Source of the DNA: Marixanthomonas spongiae
GTDB lineage: Bacteria > Bacteroidota > Bacteroidia > Flavobacteriales > Flavobacteriaceae
Assembly: GCF_003095375.1 (NCBI RefSeq)
Contig: NZ_QEHR01000006.1
Location: 124,001-188,000, forward strand
Direction: 5' to 3'
Length of the DNA stretch: 64,000 nt
In this document: in pieces, positions 31,369 to 40,410 of the stretch
Layout of the letters: each line of letters starts with the position of its first letter
How positions within the stretch are numbered: the stretch's first letter is position 1
Notes under the pieces: generated by a model
What the model was told of the DNA's origin: nothing
Database searches by the model: none
Seen by the model: only the letters and a program-made list of their open reading frames with translations
Position numbers and translations under genes: made by a program

Positions 31369-31926
31369 ATGGGTTCAGAAAAAATAATCCTCGGCATTGA
31401 CCCCGGAACCACCATAATGGGATTCGGACTCATAAAAATAGTGGGCAAAAAAATGCAGTTTATGCAATTGAACGAGTTAACGCTCACCAAATACAAAGAC
31501 CACTACCTAAAACTGAAACTCATCTTTGAACGTACCGTTGAATTGATCGACACCTATCACCCCGATGAAATAGCCATCGAAGCCCCGTTTTTTGGGAAAA
31601 ACGTCCAATCCATGCTTAAACTGGGCAGGGCGCAAGGGGTGGCGATGGCCGCCGGACTTTCAAGGCAAGTGCCCATTACCGAATATTCCCCCAAAAAAAT
31701 AAAAATGGCCATCACCGGCAACGGAAACGCCAGTAAAGAACAAGTGGCTAAAATGCTGCAAAGTACGCTTGGTTTAAAAGAACTGCCTAAAAACCTCGAC
31801 AGCACGGACGGATTGGCCGCAGCGGTGTGTCATTTTTATAACGAAGGCCGTATAGAAACAGGTAAAAGCTATACCGGCTGGGCTGCTTTTGTAAAGCAGA
31901 ATGAAGATAGGGTGGGTAAAAAGTAA
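31369..31926 (+). CDS. ruvC: Holliday junction resolvase RuvC
   Basis: A 185-residue endonuclease that resolves Holliday junctions with RuvAB. The acidic active-site residues sit in G-I-D-P-G-T-T (Asp11), A-I-E-A-P-F-F and the C-terminal S-T-D-G-L-A-A-A motif, with Q-V-A-K-M-L between. The open frame extends to 31309, but ATG 31369 gives M-G-S-E-K-I-I-L-G-I-D, the family start, and avoids the overlap with the divergent flippase-like gene. Confidence 0.93.
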   Translation: MGSEKIILGIDPGTTIMGFGLIKIVGKKMQFMQLNELTLTKYKDHYLKLKLIFERTVELIDTYHPDEIAIEAPFFGKNVQSMLKLGRAQGVAMAAGLSRQVPITEYSPKKIKMAITGNGNASKEQVAKMLQSTLGLKELPKNLDSTDGLAAAVCHFYNEGRIETGKSYTGWAAFVKQNEDRVGKK

Positions 31927-32068
31927 AAACCAAATCTCAAATTACAAATCTCAAGAAAAATCAAATAATCTTTGTGGTTTCAAATTTTGCTTTAACCGCG
32001 CCGCCTTTCAGGCACTACCGTGAGAAAAATGGGGCAGGTCCTCTTAATTTAGGAGGGTAGCGTTTTTA
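31927..32068. other. Spacer between convergent ruvC and lipoprotein genes
   Basis: 142 bp with a repeated AAATCTCAA and a small CTCTTAATTTAGGAG palindrome-like stretch near 32041. I see no gene and no clear terminator. Confidence 0.4.
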
Positions 32069-32932
32069 TTATTCGTAAAAATACCTAAACTCTTTTACCA
32101 AACTTCCATTTTTATACACCTTGGTAAGCGTAGGGTTTTTGTTTTCATTGAGGGTGTACTCAAAATTGGTTTCTGATTCATCAGAAACAATCGAAGAAAC
32201 CAAATCTGTTGTTAAAAAATCAAAACCTCCTTCTAAATTATTAGCATATAGAATGGGATTTACAGGGTTTTCTCCGTAAATGTCTTTAAAACTATATGGT
32301 AGCTTTCCTTCTGTTTCATAACTGTATGTAAAGTCGCCTGCATCTGAGTTTAATGTAACAGGTTTAAAACCATCATAAGTCACATTAGTGACTATATTGT
32401 CATCTATCAACTCTTGATATACTAATCCGTTTTGGTTCAGCTTAAATGTTTTTGTATCTGTATTTCCAGATAGCACCTTTTCACTTATTATTGTGTTGTC
32501 TGCATTGTGGGAAAATGAAATTGTGAAGCTTATATGCGTTTCTGTATAACTATCATAAATTATTTCAGTTATTCTGTCTTCAATATCGTAAGCGAAACTT
32601 GCTGTTGATAAAATAGTTCCGGTAGGATTGTGATTGATTTCTTTTGATAAAAAACCATCAGAATTATATTCAGGAGTTATGTAATTGTCTAACTCCCCGT
32701 TGTGATAATATGAAAACTTTATATGTTTTGAATTCTCAAATTCATTTATAACCCTAAGCTTAAGGTCACCATCAATAACTTTCCATTCTTCAAACTTGAT
32801 TAATCCTGTTGTCTCGTTTTCCTGTTGTTCAGATTCCTCTTCAATATTTTCATCATTATCTGAAGAGCATGAAATGGTCATTGTTATTGTAAGTATTGCT
32901 AGTAAAAAGAAAAAGGGGCTATTTTTTTTCAC
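32069..32932 (-). CDS. Lipoprotein of unknown function (YD-repeat-like)
   Basis: A 287-residue lipoprotein with signal M-K-K-N-S-P-F and lipobox T-I-S-C followed by S-S-D-N-D. An acidic linker comes next, then repeated short strands of the form F-S-Y-Y-H-N-G-E, F-A-Y-D-I-E-D-R-I and F-T-Y-S-Y-E-T-E-G-K-L, which recall the YD/DUF4595-like repeats of Bacteroidota surface proteins. No enzymatic motif. It lies 48 bp downstream of serS. Base composition is more AT-rich than its neighbours, which may mean recent acquisition. Confidence 0.68.
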   Translation of the reverse strand: MKKNSPFFFLLAILTITMTISCSSDNDENIEEESEQQENETTGLIKFEEWKVIDGDLKLRVINEFENSKHIKFSYYHNGELDNYITPEYNSDGFLSKEINHNPTGTILSTASFAYDIEDRITEIIYDSYTETHISFTISFSHNADNTIISEKVLSGNTDTKTFKLNQNGLVYQELIDDNIVTNVTYDGFKPVTLNSDAGDFTYSYETEGKLPYSFKDIYGENPVNPILYANNLEGGFDFLTTDLVSSIVSDESETNFEYTLNENKNPTLTKVYKNGSLVKEFRYFYE

Positions 32933-32980
32933 AGGAATGAATTGTATTTTTTTAAATAAAACTTTTTGTGATTTGTGATA

Positions 32981-34255
32981 TTAAATTTTTATCATTTCAA
33001 ATCCACAATACGGCACTAATACCTCTGGGATTTTGATGCCTTCTGAGGTTTGGTAGTTTTCCAAAATGCCGGCCAAGACACGCGGTAATGCCAACGCACT
33101 TCCGTTTAAGGTGTGGGCCAAGGTATTTTTACCGTTCTCGTCTTTAAACCGAAGTTTTAATCGGTTGGCTTGAAAGGTTTCAAAATTGGATACCGAAGAG
33201 ATTTCCAACCATCTATCTTGAGCGGTGGAGAATACTTCAAAATCGTAAGTCAAGGCTGCGGTAAAGCCTAAATCGCCGCCGCAAAGCCGTAAAATTCGGT
33301 ACGGTAGTTTCAATTCGCGCAAGATGTTTTTTACGTGTTCTACCATACCGTCCAAAGCTTTGTAACTGTTTTCGGGATGTTCCACGCGAACAATTTCCAC
33401 CTTGTCAAATTGGTGCAAACGGTTCAAGCCCCGAACGTGCGCGCCATAACTTCCTGCTTCGCGCCTAAAACACGGTGTGTAACCGGTACAGGCGATGGGC
33501 AACTGATCGTTTTTCAATAAATCGCCCCGAAACATATTGGTTACCGGCACTTCGGATGTTGGGATCATATACAAATCGTCGTTGGTAATATGGTACATTT
33601 GGCCTTCCTTATCGGGTAATTGACCAGTGCCGCGAGCAGAGTCTTCGTTTACCATTAACGGTACTTGATATTCGGTATAACCGGCTTCCGTGTTCTTGTC
33701 TAAAAAGTAAGTAATCAAGGCGCGTTGCAATCGGGCACCTTTTCCTTTATAAATAGGAAATCCGGCTCCGGCTACTTTTACGCCCAACTCAAAATCAATC
33801 AGGTCGTATTTTTTTGCCAGTTCCCAGTGTGGTAACGAGCCTTCTTCCAAGGTTGGAATGTCCAATTCACGGAAAATTTCTTCATTGTCTTCTTCGTCAG
33901 TACCGGCCGGTACGCTTTCGTGCGGCACATTGGGAAGGTCGTACAACATGGTTTGTAGTTGTTCCTCAGCAGCATTTAATTGCTCTTGCAACTTTTTGGA
34001 CTCTTGTTTTAGTTGGGTGGTTTTTTCTTTAAGCTGATTGGCTTTTTGGGTTTCTCCTTTTTGAAAAAGCATCCCTATTTCCTTTGAAAATTTGTTGGAC
34101 TGTGACAGCACATCATCCAGTTGGGTCTGGGTGTTTCTGCGGGTTTCATCTGTAGCGATAATTGCTTCCAGGTCTTTTTTGGCATCGATGCCTCTTTTGG
34201 CGAGCGCTTTTACAAACGCATCTTTTTTCTCACGGATTTCGTGTACTTGTAACAT
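32981..34255 (-). CDS. serS: Seryl-tRNA synthetase
   Basis: A 424-residue class II synthetase that charges tRNA-Ser. It has an N-terminal coiled-coil arm (residues about 25-105, Q-L-K-E-K-T-T-Q-L-K-Q-E), then motif 2 (C-F-R-R-E-A-G-S-Y-G) and motif 3 (N-G-S-A-L-A-L-P-R). Length is normal. TAACTTTG on the minus strand (34285-34278) fits the -7 consensus 22 bp before the start. No internal change is evident. Confidence 0.95.
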   Translation of the reverse strand: MLQVHEIREKKDAFVKALAKRGIDAKKDLEAIIATDETRRNTQTQLDDVLSQSNKFSKEIGMLFQKGETQKANQLKEKTTQLKQESKKLQEQLNAAEEQLQTMLYDLPNVPHESVPAGTDEEDNEEIFRELDIPTLEEGSLPHWELAKKYDLIDFELGVKVAGAGFPIYKGKGARLQRALITYFLDKNTEAGYTEYQVPLMVNEDSARGTGQLPDKEGQMYHITNDDLYMIPTSEVPVTNMFRGDLLKNDQLPIACTGYTPCFRREAGSYGAHVRGLNRLHQFDKVEIVRVEHPENSYKALDGMVEHVKNILRELKLPYRILRLCGGDLGFTAALTYDFEVFSTAQDRWLEISSVSNFETFQANRLKLRFKDENGKNTLAHTLNGSALALPRVLAGILENYQTSEGIKIPEVLVPYCGFEMIKI

Positions 34256-34277
34256 AGTCCTAACAATTTTAAGAAAG

Positions 34278-34285
34278 CAAAGTTA
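34278..34285 (-). promoter_or_regulatory. Candidate -7 element of serS
   Basis: TAACTTTG on the minus strand, an exact TAnnTTTG match 22 bp upstream of the serS ATG. The -33 box is not clear. Confidence 0.4.
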
Positions 34286-34348
34286 GGAAAATGGAAGTTT
34301 TAATGGAGATTTTTTTGTTGAAAAGATAAATTGGGTTGTTTACTCAAA

Positions 34349-34415
34349 TGTGATCCCTCACCATCCCTCCTTCGGGATGACTAGCGCAGTCATTTCGACG
34401 ATAGGAGAAATCACA
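34349..34415. repeat. Intergenic palindromic repeat (TGTGAT...ATCACA type)
   Basis: Bounded by TGTGAT (34349-34354) and ATCACA (34410-34415), with an inner ATCCC/GGGAT hairpin and TCATTTCGACGATAGG in the right half. A truncated relative occurs at 14583-14630. It sits in the 203-bp gap between serS and the HTTM gene. Confidence 0.55.
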
Positions 34416-34458
34416 TCCTGCTTGTTCTGTTTCTAAAAATTGATACCGTACTCTTATA

Positions 34459-35817
34459 TCATTTCTTCGGCTTCCTTGCAAACCCTTCTTCCGAAGGTAA
34501 AATCCAATCGTTGTGTTTAAAATGATGCCAGGGCTCGGCGGCCAGATCGACTTCGGGGTCGGTGAGTTGGTGGTAGTACCCCGTGTTCACCCGAATGCGA
34601 GAATCCATATACACTGCTACATCCCGGCCTTTTTTGGCTTCGGCTTCTTTAATGCGCTGTGCCAATTGCCAAAGCATATCGGGCTTGGCCTTTACCGATC
34701 GTTGTTGCTTTTTGCTGAGCAATTGGTTGTAGTCGTAGCGTTTTCGTTCTTCAGTGCCTTTTTCTTTTACCCAAACGGTCAAACTACCGGCTTTACTGCG
34801 CAACATCATGCGCCAACTCAACCGGTGGCCTTCTTCGGTCCAGAGCACATCGTCCTTAAAAAACCAATGCCGCAACGGCAGCCCGATTTGAACTATAAAA
34901 TAAACAGAAAGTACAGTGATTAACGCTGGTTTGTAATTTGGCACGATGATTTCGCCTTTGGTATATAATTTTTTCTTGGGAAGAAATCGCCTCTGTAATG
35001 TTTCCGCAGAGAAAAAGAAAAGGGCAAATGCCATGGACATGTACGGGAAAATACCAATTTGAAATATGAACGAATTGAACAAATGAAAAAAGATGGAAGC
35101 GATAAAAGCGGCCATCCGGGTGCGCTTCCACAGCAATAAGGGAACGATTAAAAGATCAAAGAAAATGCCCACATAGGCAATGCACCAATGCGCCCAATTT
35201 TGCTGAAGGAACCCGCCCACCAACCAATAATCCTTTTTGCCTTTCATAAAAAGGGCCGGCACACTGGCATCTAGCCAGCCGGGATACCATTTTGCGATAG
35301 ATCCGTAGGTATAGACAATCCAAACTTGTAATATTAATACAAGCAGCACCCATCGTGGCATGGACGAAGATTTGAGTTCAGAATTTTGTCTGGCATCTAT
35401 TGAAAACCATCGGTTGGCCGGTAAAAACACCATGAGCCAACAAAGCAACATCATTAAATAATAATGGTTGTTGTACGACGATTTTTGCATTAAGTACACA
35501 CAGGTCCACATAAGGGCGTAGCAAAACATATTAAACCGGTATTTGTATCCAAGCATGACCAAAAGGCCAAAAACGCCCATCAAGGCAAAATACCAGTACA
35601 TTAAATCGCCGGGCAACGGTTGTAAAAACTCAAAGCCTATGAAGTTAAAAGTAAAATCAGGCTCGACCAAGGTACGGCGCACCCAGCCGGAAGCAATGGC
35701 GCCAAAGCCTTCTATGGCAATCAATGCGCCGAAAACCACCCGCCATAACACCAGGTTGATGTTGTCTATATGTTTAAATAAAAACTTATCCACGGTTTTT
35801 AAGGAAATCCCTGGCAA
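34459..35817 (-). CDS. HTTM-domain membrane protein (vitamin K-dependent carboxylase-like)
   Basis: A 452-residue integral membrane protein with about nine helices in the first 310 residues and a soluble C-terminal part. The Y-N-N-H-Y-Y-L-M-M-L-L segment and F-H-L-F-N-S-F-I-F-Q-I-G-I-F-P-Y are typical of the HTTM family related to gamma-glutamyl carboxylase. The bacterial function is unknown. The frame starts at 35817 and overlaps ribF by 32 bp. GTG 35793 would reduce the overlap to 8 bp and is a possible start. Confidence 0.8.
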   Translation of the reverse strand: MPGISLKTVDKFLFKHIDNINLVLWRVVFGALIAIEGFGAIASGWVRRTLVEPDFTFNFIGFEFLQPLPGDLMYWYFALMGVFGLLVMLGYKYRFNMFCYALMWTCVYLMQKSSYNNHYYLMMLLCWLMVFLPANRWFSIDARQNSELKSSSMPRWVLLVLILQVWIVYTYGSIAKWYPGWLDASVPALFMKGKKDYWLVGGFLQQNWAHWCIAYVGIFFDLLIVPLLLWKRTRMAAFIASIFFHLFNSFIFQIGIFPYMSMAFALFFFSAETLQRRFLPKKKLYTKGEIIVPNYKPALITVLSVYFIVQIGLPLRHWFFKDDVLWTEEGHRLSWRMMLRSKAGSLTVWVKEKGTEERKRYDYNQLLSKKQQRSVKAKPDMLWQLAQRIKEAEAKKGRDVAVYMDSRIRVNTGYYHQLTDPEVDLAAEPWHHFKHNDWILPSEEGFARKPKK

Positions 35818-36718
35818 ACAGTTCGTCTTCTTGAATGGCCTTTTTTAAAGCTTCGGTGCCATCAAAGGTGGCTTCGTCCCTAATGTGGGTAATGAACTCG
35901 ATACGCAGCGGTTGGTTGTACAGATCTTGATCAAAATCCAGAAAATGGGTCTCAATGGTTTTTTGCGTGCCGCCAACAGTAGGGTTGGTGCCAATGCTGG
36001 TCATACCGAAAACTTTGTTGTCATTAATGGTGGCTTCAACGATGTACACACCGTTTTTTGGAATGAGCTTATAGTCTTCTGAAGGTTTTAGATTGGCAGT
36101 TGGATAGTGCAATGTCCTGCCAATGGCTTTTCCTTTTACCACCGTTCCCGTAACCATAAATTGATAGCCCAAATATTCATTGGCCGTACTAATGTCGCCG
36201 GCTTCCAGTGCCTTACGTATTTTGGTAGAACTTACCGTTACTTTATCCAGCTCTTGTGCGCTGATTTCTTCTACTTCAAAGCCGTAGGTTTCACCAAATT
36301 CCTTTAAATCGGAAATATCAGCGGTGCGGTTTCGGCCAAAACGGTGGTCGTAACCAATGATCACTTTTTTTGCGTGAAGTTTGTTTACCAAGATATCGCG
36401 CACGTATTCCACCGCCGTTAAGCGGGAAAATTGTTTGGTGAACGGATGGATGACCAAATGGTCCAGACCTGTTTTTTCGAGCAGCTCTTTTTTTTCTGAA
36501 AGCGTATTGATCAATTTAATCCCTGCATCTTTTTGAAGCACCATTCTTGGGTGTGGGAAAAACGTCAACAAAACGGAATCCAAGTCGTCTTTTTTTGCTG
36601 TTTGCACCAACCGTTTCAAGATGGCTTTATGGCCAATATGCACGCCATCGAAAGTGCCAATGGTTATGGCGCAAGGCCTGTTGTTTTCGTATTTTGAAGC
36701 TGCTCTATGCTCTTTCAC
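35786..36718 (-). CDS. ribF: Bifunctional riboflavin kinase / FAD synthetase
   Basis: A 310-residue enzyme making FMN and FAD from riboflavin. The N-terminal nucleotidyltransferase carries G-T-F-D-G-V-H-I-G-H near residues 22-31 and G-Y-D-H-R-F-G (about 122-128). The C-terminal kinase has G-R-T-L-H-Y-P-T-A-N and G-V-Y. Length is typical. One base separates it from the pth stop and it overlaps the HTTM gene, so pth-ribF-HTTM are probably one operon. Confidence 0.94.
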   Translation of the reverse strand: MKEHRAASKYENNRPCAITIGTFDGVHIGHKAILKRLVQTAKKDDLDSVLLTFFPHPRMVLQKDAGIKLINTLSEKKELLEKTGLDHLVIHPFTKQFSRLTAVEYVRDILVNKLHAKKVIIGYDHRFGRNRTADISDLKEFGETYGFEVEEISAQELDKVTVSSTKIRKALEAGDISTANEYLGYQFMVTGTVVKGKAIGRTLHYPTANLKPSEDYKLIPKNGVYIVEATINDNKVFGMTSIGTNPTVGGTQKTIETHFLDFDQDLYNQPLRIEFITHIRDEATFDGTEALKKAIQEDELFARDFLKNRG

Positions 36719-36719
36719 C

Positions 36720-37352
36720 TTAGTTTCCGTTAAACGTGTTCATAGTATTGTTGATACCTGCCAAGCCGAAAGACTCGATGGCTTTGGCAGCTTTTTCCAA
36801 GCGTTCGGGCAGTTTTTTATCTTCCGCTTCGTTCCATTCGCCCAAAACGTAATCCACTTGACGCCCTTTGCTGAACTCATCGCTGATGCCAAACCGGAAC
36901 CGGTTGTATTTAGTGGTTTGCAAAGTGTTTTGTATGTCTTTTAACCCATTGTGGCCGCCATCGCTTCCTTTTGTTTTTATACGGATTGTCCCAAAGGGCA
37001 AATTAAGGTCGTCGGTTACCACTAAAAGATTTTCCAACGATATTTTTTCTTTTTCCAGCCAATAGCGAACCGCTTTTCCGCTTAGGTTCATAAAGGTGCT
37101 GGGTTTCAATAACAAAAAGCTGCGGCCTTTCTTTTTATGAAGGGTTATGTCGCCTAACTTTTCGGTCTGCCAAGTCAGGTTGTTTTCTTCGGCCAAATGG
37201 TCCAGTATTTTAAAACCGATGTTGTGGCGGGTATTGTGGTATTTGGGGCCAATATTTCCCAAGCCGGCAATTAAAAATTTTTTCATGGGGTCGCCTTCTG
37301 TATAAGGTTGTTTTTGTTTAGTGCTAAAAAGATTTCTGAAAAATGACAGCAT
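36720..37352 (-). CDS. pth: Peptidyl-tRNA hydrolase
   Basis: A 210-residue enzyme that releases tRNA from peptidyl-tRNA. G-L-G-N-I-G-P-K-Y-H-N-T-R-H-N-I-G contains the catalytic His, K-P-S-T-F-M-N-L-S-G and G-S-D-G-G-H-N-G-L-K follow. The open frame runs up to 37547 but the extra residues are a lysine-rich artefact read through the rplY terminator. ATG 37352 gives M-L-S-F-F-R-N-L-F, a short extension seen in flavobacterial relatives; ATG 37286 (M-K-K-F-L-I-A-G-L-G) is the other candidate. Confidence 0.92.
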   Translation of the reverse strand: MLSFFRNLFSTKQKQPYTEGDPMKKFLIAGLGNIGPKYHNTRHNIGFKILDHLAEENNLTWQTEKLGDITLHKKKGRSFLLLKPSTFMNLSGKAVRYWLEKEKISLENLLVVTDDLNLPFGTIRIKTKGSDGGHNGLKDIQNTLQTTKYNRFRFGISDEFSKGRQVDYVLGEWNEAEDKKLPERLEKAAKAIESFGLAGINNTMNTFNGN

Positions 37353-37378
37353 AACACGTATTTCAACAGTAAAAATAA

Positions 37379-37409
37379 AAAAAGCATCCCGAATTACAGG
37401 ATGCTTTTT
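37379..37409 (-). terminator. Terminator of rplY
   Basis: 11-bp stem AAAAAGCATCC / GGATGCTTTTT (37379-37389/37399-37409) with a 9-nt loop and T-rich flank, 23 bp after the rplY stop and upstream of pth. Confidence 0.85.
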
Positions 37410-37431
37410 GTTTATCTTAAGAGCAAAGTGC

Positions 37432-38100
37432 TTATTCTTCTGTAGCGCCTTCCTTGTTTTCTGCTCCTTCGGCAGTTTCTTCTGCTCCTTCTTCGCCTTC
37501 AGCTCCTTCTTCACCTTCTTCGTCTTCATCTTCGTCAATTTCGTCAACGATAGCGGTACGGGAAGTTCTCACTTGGCAAATAACCTCTTTGTCTTCTTGC
37601 AAGAATTCGAAATCTTCTTTTTCAACGTCGCCCACGGTAAAGACATCGCCAATTTTCATTTCGGTTACGTCAACATCGATAAAATCGGGAAGGTTTTTAG
37701 GCAATGCCCTAACGCGCAATCTACGGTTGATTACACGCAATACCCCACCATTTTTAACTCCTTTCGCGTTACCGCTCACACGTACCGGAATGGTCATGCT
37801 AATTGGGGTGCCGTCGAACAATTGATAGAAATCGATGTGCAATATCTGGTCGGTTACCGGGTGAAATTGAATGTCCTGCAAAGCACAGTCGATGGTTTCG
37901 CCGTTGGCCAGCTCTAATACAACCCTAAAAACGTCGGGTGTGTAGATGAGGTTGTGAAATTCGGTTTCATCTGCTGAAAAATGAATGGTGTTATCCCCTC
38001 CGTACACGACGCAAGGAACCTTTCCAGCATTACGCAAGGCCTTCGTTGCCGACTTGCCCACGCTTTCTCTTTTAGATCCTTTGATTGTAAGTGATTTCAT
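37432..38100 (-). CDS. rplY: 50S ribosomal protein L25 / general stress protein Ctc
   Basis: A 222-residue long-form L25 (Ctc). The N-terminal 5S rRNA-binding domain starts M-K-S-L-T-I-K-G-S-K-R-E-S-V-G-K and contains P-C-V-V-Y-G-G. A beta-rich TL5-like C-terminal domain follows (L-P-D-F-I-D-V-D-V-T). The last 35 residues are a Glu/Ala-rich acidic tail (E-E-G-A-E-G-E-E-G-A). It has its own promoter (38184-38156) and terminator. Confidence 0.94.
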   Translation of the reverse strand: MKSLTIKGSKRESVGKSATKALRNAGKVPCVVYGGDNTIHFSADETEFHNLIYTPDVFRVVLELANGETIDCALQDIQFHPVTDQILHIDFYQLFDGTPISMTIPVRVSGNAKGVKNGGVLRVINRRLRVRALPKNLPDFIDVDVTEMKIGDVFTVGDVEKEDFEFLQEDKEVICQVRTSRTAIVDEIDEDEDEEGEEGAEGEEGAEETAEGAENKEGATEE

Positions 38101-38155
38101 TTGTAAAATTTATTTAATTATCAGGGCACATTGAGCCCCAGTTTTTTAAGGAGTG

Positions 38156-38184
38156 CAAAGATATGGTTTATTTTGTATTTACAA
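38156..38184 (-). promoter_or_regulatory. Promoter of rplY
   Basis: On the minus strand TTG (38184-38182), 18-bp spacer, TATCTTTG (38163-38156): a full consensus match ending 55 bp before the ATG. Confidence 0.7.
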
Positions 38185-38316
38185 TTTATGAAGGGATGTT
38201 TTTTCTGAAAAAAGTGGTTTCACATCAAAACGAGCTAAAAAAGATTTAACAGATTGCAAATTTTGGGTGTTGCCAGGCTGTTTTATAAATGAGTTAGGGT
38301 GATTTCAGAAAAAAAC

Positions 38317-39258
38317 TTACATCAAAAACTTGGAACTGATGCTTTTGTTGTGGTTTACGCTCAGCATTACCTCGGCAAACAGGTTGGCACACGTAAGCAC
38401 TTTTACTTTTTTGCTTTCTTGACTTAACGGAATGGAGTCCGTAACAATCAATTCTTCCAATTTAGATTTTTCAATACGTTCATAAGCATTGCCCGAAAGG
38501 ATAGGGTGCGTACAAATGGCGCGCACGCTCAAGGCACCGCGCTCCATCATTAAATCGGCTGCTTTGGTAAGCGTTCCCGCTGTATCGACCATATCATCGA
38601 CCAAGACCACATTTTTGCCTTTTACATCGCCAATGAGTTCCATATGCGAGATAACGTTTGCCTTTTCCCGTTGTTTGTAACAGATCACCACATCGCTTTC
38701 CATTGCTTTGGAATAGGCGTACGCCCGCTTGCTGCCGCCCATATCGGGAGAGGCGATGGTTAAATTGTCAAGGTTCAATTTTCGCAGGTGCGGTAAAAAA
38801 ATGGTCGAAGCAAAGAGGTGATCCACGGGTTTTTCAAAAAACCCTTGAATTTGATCGGCGTGCAAATCCATAGTGATGATGCGGGTGGCCCCGGCCGTTT
38901 CCAGCATTTTGGCTACCAATTTTGCCGCAATGGGCACGCGCGGTTTGTCTTTCCTGTCCTGTCGGGCCCAACCAAAGTAAGGCAATACGGCGGTAATGTG
39001 CCGTGCCGAAGCGCGTTTTGCAGCATCGAGCATTAACAGCATTTCCATTAAGTGGTCGCTGTTGGGGTGGGTAGAACCAATGATAAACACCCGGCTGCCA
39101 CGGACCGATTCTTCAAAAGAAGGTTGAAATTCACCATCGCTATAGGTAGAGGTAATTACTTTGCCTAACGGAATACCAAATGCTTTGGCAATATCGCCAG
39201 CTAATGTTTCACTTTGTTTACAAGCAAAAATCTTGGGTTCGGGAATGGGAACGGACAT
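38317..39258 (-). CDS. prs: Ribose-phosphate pyrophosphokinase
   Basis: A 313-residue enzyme making PRPP from ribose 5-phosphate and ATP for nucleotide, His and Trp synthesis. It has F-A-C-K-Q-S near the N-terminus, D-L-H-A-D-Q-I-Q-G-F-F and the PRPP loop V-V-L-V-D-D-M-V-D-T-A-G-T-L. The open frame continues upstream, but ATG 39258 (M-S-V-P-I-P-E-P-K) is the family start. Upstream TACATTTG on the minus strand (39293-39286) is a -7 candidate. Confidence 0.94.
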   Translation of the reverse strand: MSVPIPEPKIFACKQSETLAGDIAKAFGIPLGKVITSTYSDGEFQPSFEESVRGSRVFIIGSTHPNSDHLMEMLLMLDAAKRASARHITAVLPYFGWARQDRKDKPRVPIAAKLVAKMLETAGATRIITMDLHADQIQGFFEKPVDHLFASTIFLPHLRKLNLDNLTIASPDMGGSKRAYAYSKAMESDVVICYKQREKANVISHMELIGDVKGKNVVLVDDMVDTAGTLTKAADLMMERGALSVRAICTHPILSGNAYERIEKSKLEELIVTDSIPLSQESKKVKVLTCANLFAEVMLSVNHNKSISSKFLM

Positions 39259-39608
39259 GGGTTCTGTTTTGAAATTGGTTGTGTGCAAATGTAAAAATTT
39301 ATTGGTTAGCTGATTGAGATTAGGCCATAGAAATATATCGTGATAATAAAAAAAAATCAATGTTGCTTTAAAAAAATAGAAAGACAAATGATTAAAATTT
39401 ATAAAACGACGTACTATTTGTATTGATGCTTAAAAAGGAAACAACATTAAGTTTGGAAAGATTTAAGGTTAGGGTTGCTTAAAGCGTTTTAGATTTTTTA
39501 ACTTGCTTTCGCAAAAAAAGAATTGATAACCTATAAAAAGAGTTGCCGAAGTTTATGCAGAGCTGCCTAACTGCTTTAGGCAGGCATAGTCGAAGTGCAG
39601 AGAATGTC
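39259..39608. other. Divergent intergenic region between prs and exonuclease III
   Basis: 350 bp. It holds the prs -7 candidate TACATTTG (minus, 39293-39286), AT-rich DNA without a gene, and a repeat hairpin CTGCCTAA/TTAGGCAG (39563-39570/39576-39583) within a longer imperfect palindrome just before the exonuclease start. Confidence 0.5.
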
Positions 39609-40376
39609 ATGAAAATAATATCATACAACGTTAACGGCATCCGGGCCGCCATTAGAAAAGGGTTTTTAGATTGGATACAAAGCGCCAATCCTGATGTTAT
39701 CTGTATTCAAGAAACCAAAGCAATGAAAGAGCAAGTGGATACCGATGCGATTACGGAAGCCGGTTATCCATATCAATATTGGTACAGTGCCGAGAAGAAA
39801 GGCTATAGCGGCGTGGCCATTTTTTCAAAAATAGAACCCAATAACGTTGCTTATGGAACGGGAATCGATTATATGGATCACGAAGGCCGAAACGTTCGGG
39901 TGGATTTTGATGATCTTTCCGTGATGAGTTTGTATTTGCCCAGCGGAACGAACATTGCACGATTGGAGCATAAGTTGACCTATATGGACGATTTTCAACA
40001 CTATATTAATGAATTGAAAAAAGAGATCCCCAATTTGGTTATTTGTGGCGATTATAATATTTGTCACGAAGCGATTGATATTCACGATCCTGTGCGCAAT
40101 AAAAATGTATCCGGTTTTTTACCGGTAGAACGCGAGTGGATCGGCAATTTTATGGATAGCGGGTTTATAGATTCGTTCCGGCATTTCAACAAAGAACCCC
40201 ATAATTATACCTGGTGGAGCTATCGCGCCAATGCCCGCAACAATAACAAGGGTTGGCGCATCGATTATAATATGGTTGCAAAACCGTTACAAGAAAACCT
40301 AAAAAGAGCCGTTATACTACCCGAAGCCAAACACAGCGACCACTGTCCACTTTTGGTGGAACTTTCATTCCCGTGA
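39609..40376 (+). CDS. xth: Exodeoxyribonuclease III / AP endonuclease
   Basis: A 255-residue Mg-dependent DNA repair nuclease (ExoIII family) acting at abasic sites and 3' ends. Catalytic motifs are N-V-N-G-I-R at the start, C-I-Q-E-T-K-A (Glu), G-D-Y-N-I-C-H (Asp/Asn) and S-D-H-C-P (Asp-His). The frame opens at 39543 in an intergenic repeat, but ATG 39609 (M-K-I-I-S-Y-N-V-N-G) is the true start. An ATTCCCGT-GAAA-ACGGGAAT hairpin (40367-40386) covers the stop codon. Confidence 0.93.
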   Translation: MKIISYNVNGIRAAIRKGFLDWIQSANPDVICIQETKAMKEQVDTDAITEAGYPYQYWYSAEKKGYSGVAIFSKIEPNNVAYGTGIDYMDHEGRNVRVDFDDLSVMSLYLPSGTNIARLEHKLTYMDDFQHYINELKKEIPNLVICGDYNICHEAIDIHDPVRNKNVSGFLPVEREWIGNFMDSGFIDSFRHFNKEPHNYTWWSYRANARNNNKGWRIDYNMVAKPLQENLKRAVILPEAKHSDHCPLLVELSFP

Positions 40377-40410
40377 AAACGGGAATCTCAATATTTAAAA
40401 ATCCAATACC

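Noticed and set aside
37353-37547. Lysine-rich N-terminal extension of Pth
   Set aside because: It crosses the rplY terminator and overlaps the end of rplY, which explains its composition.
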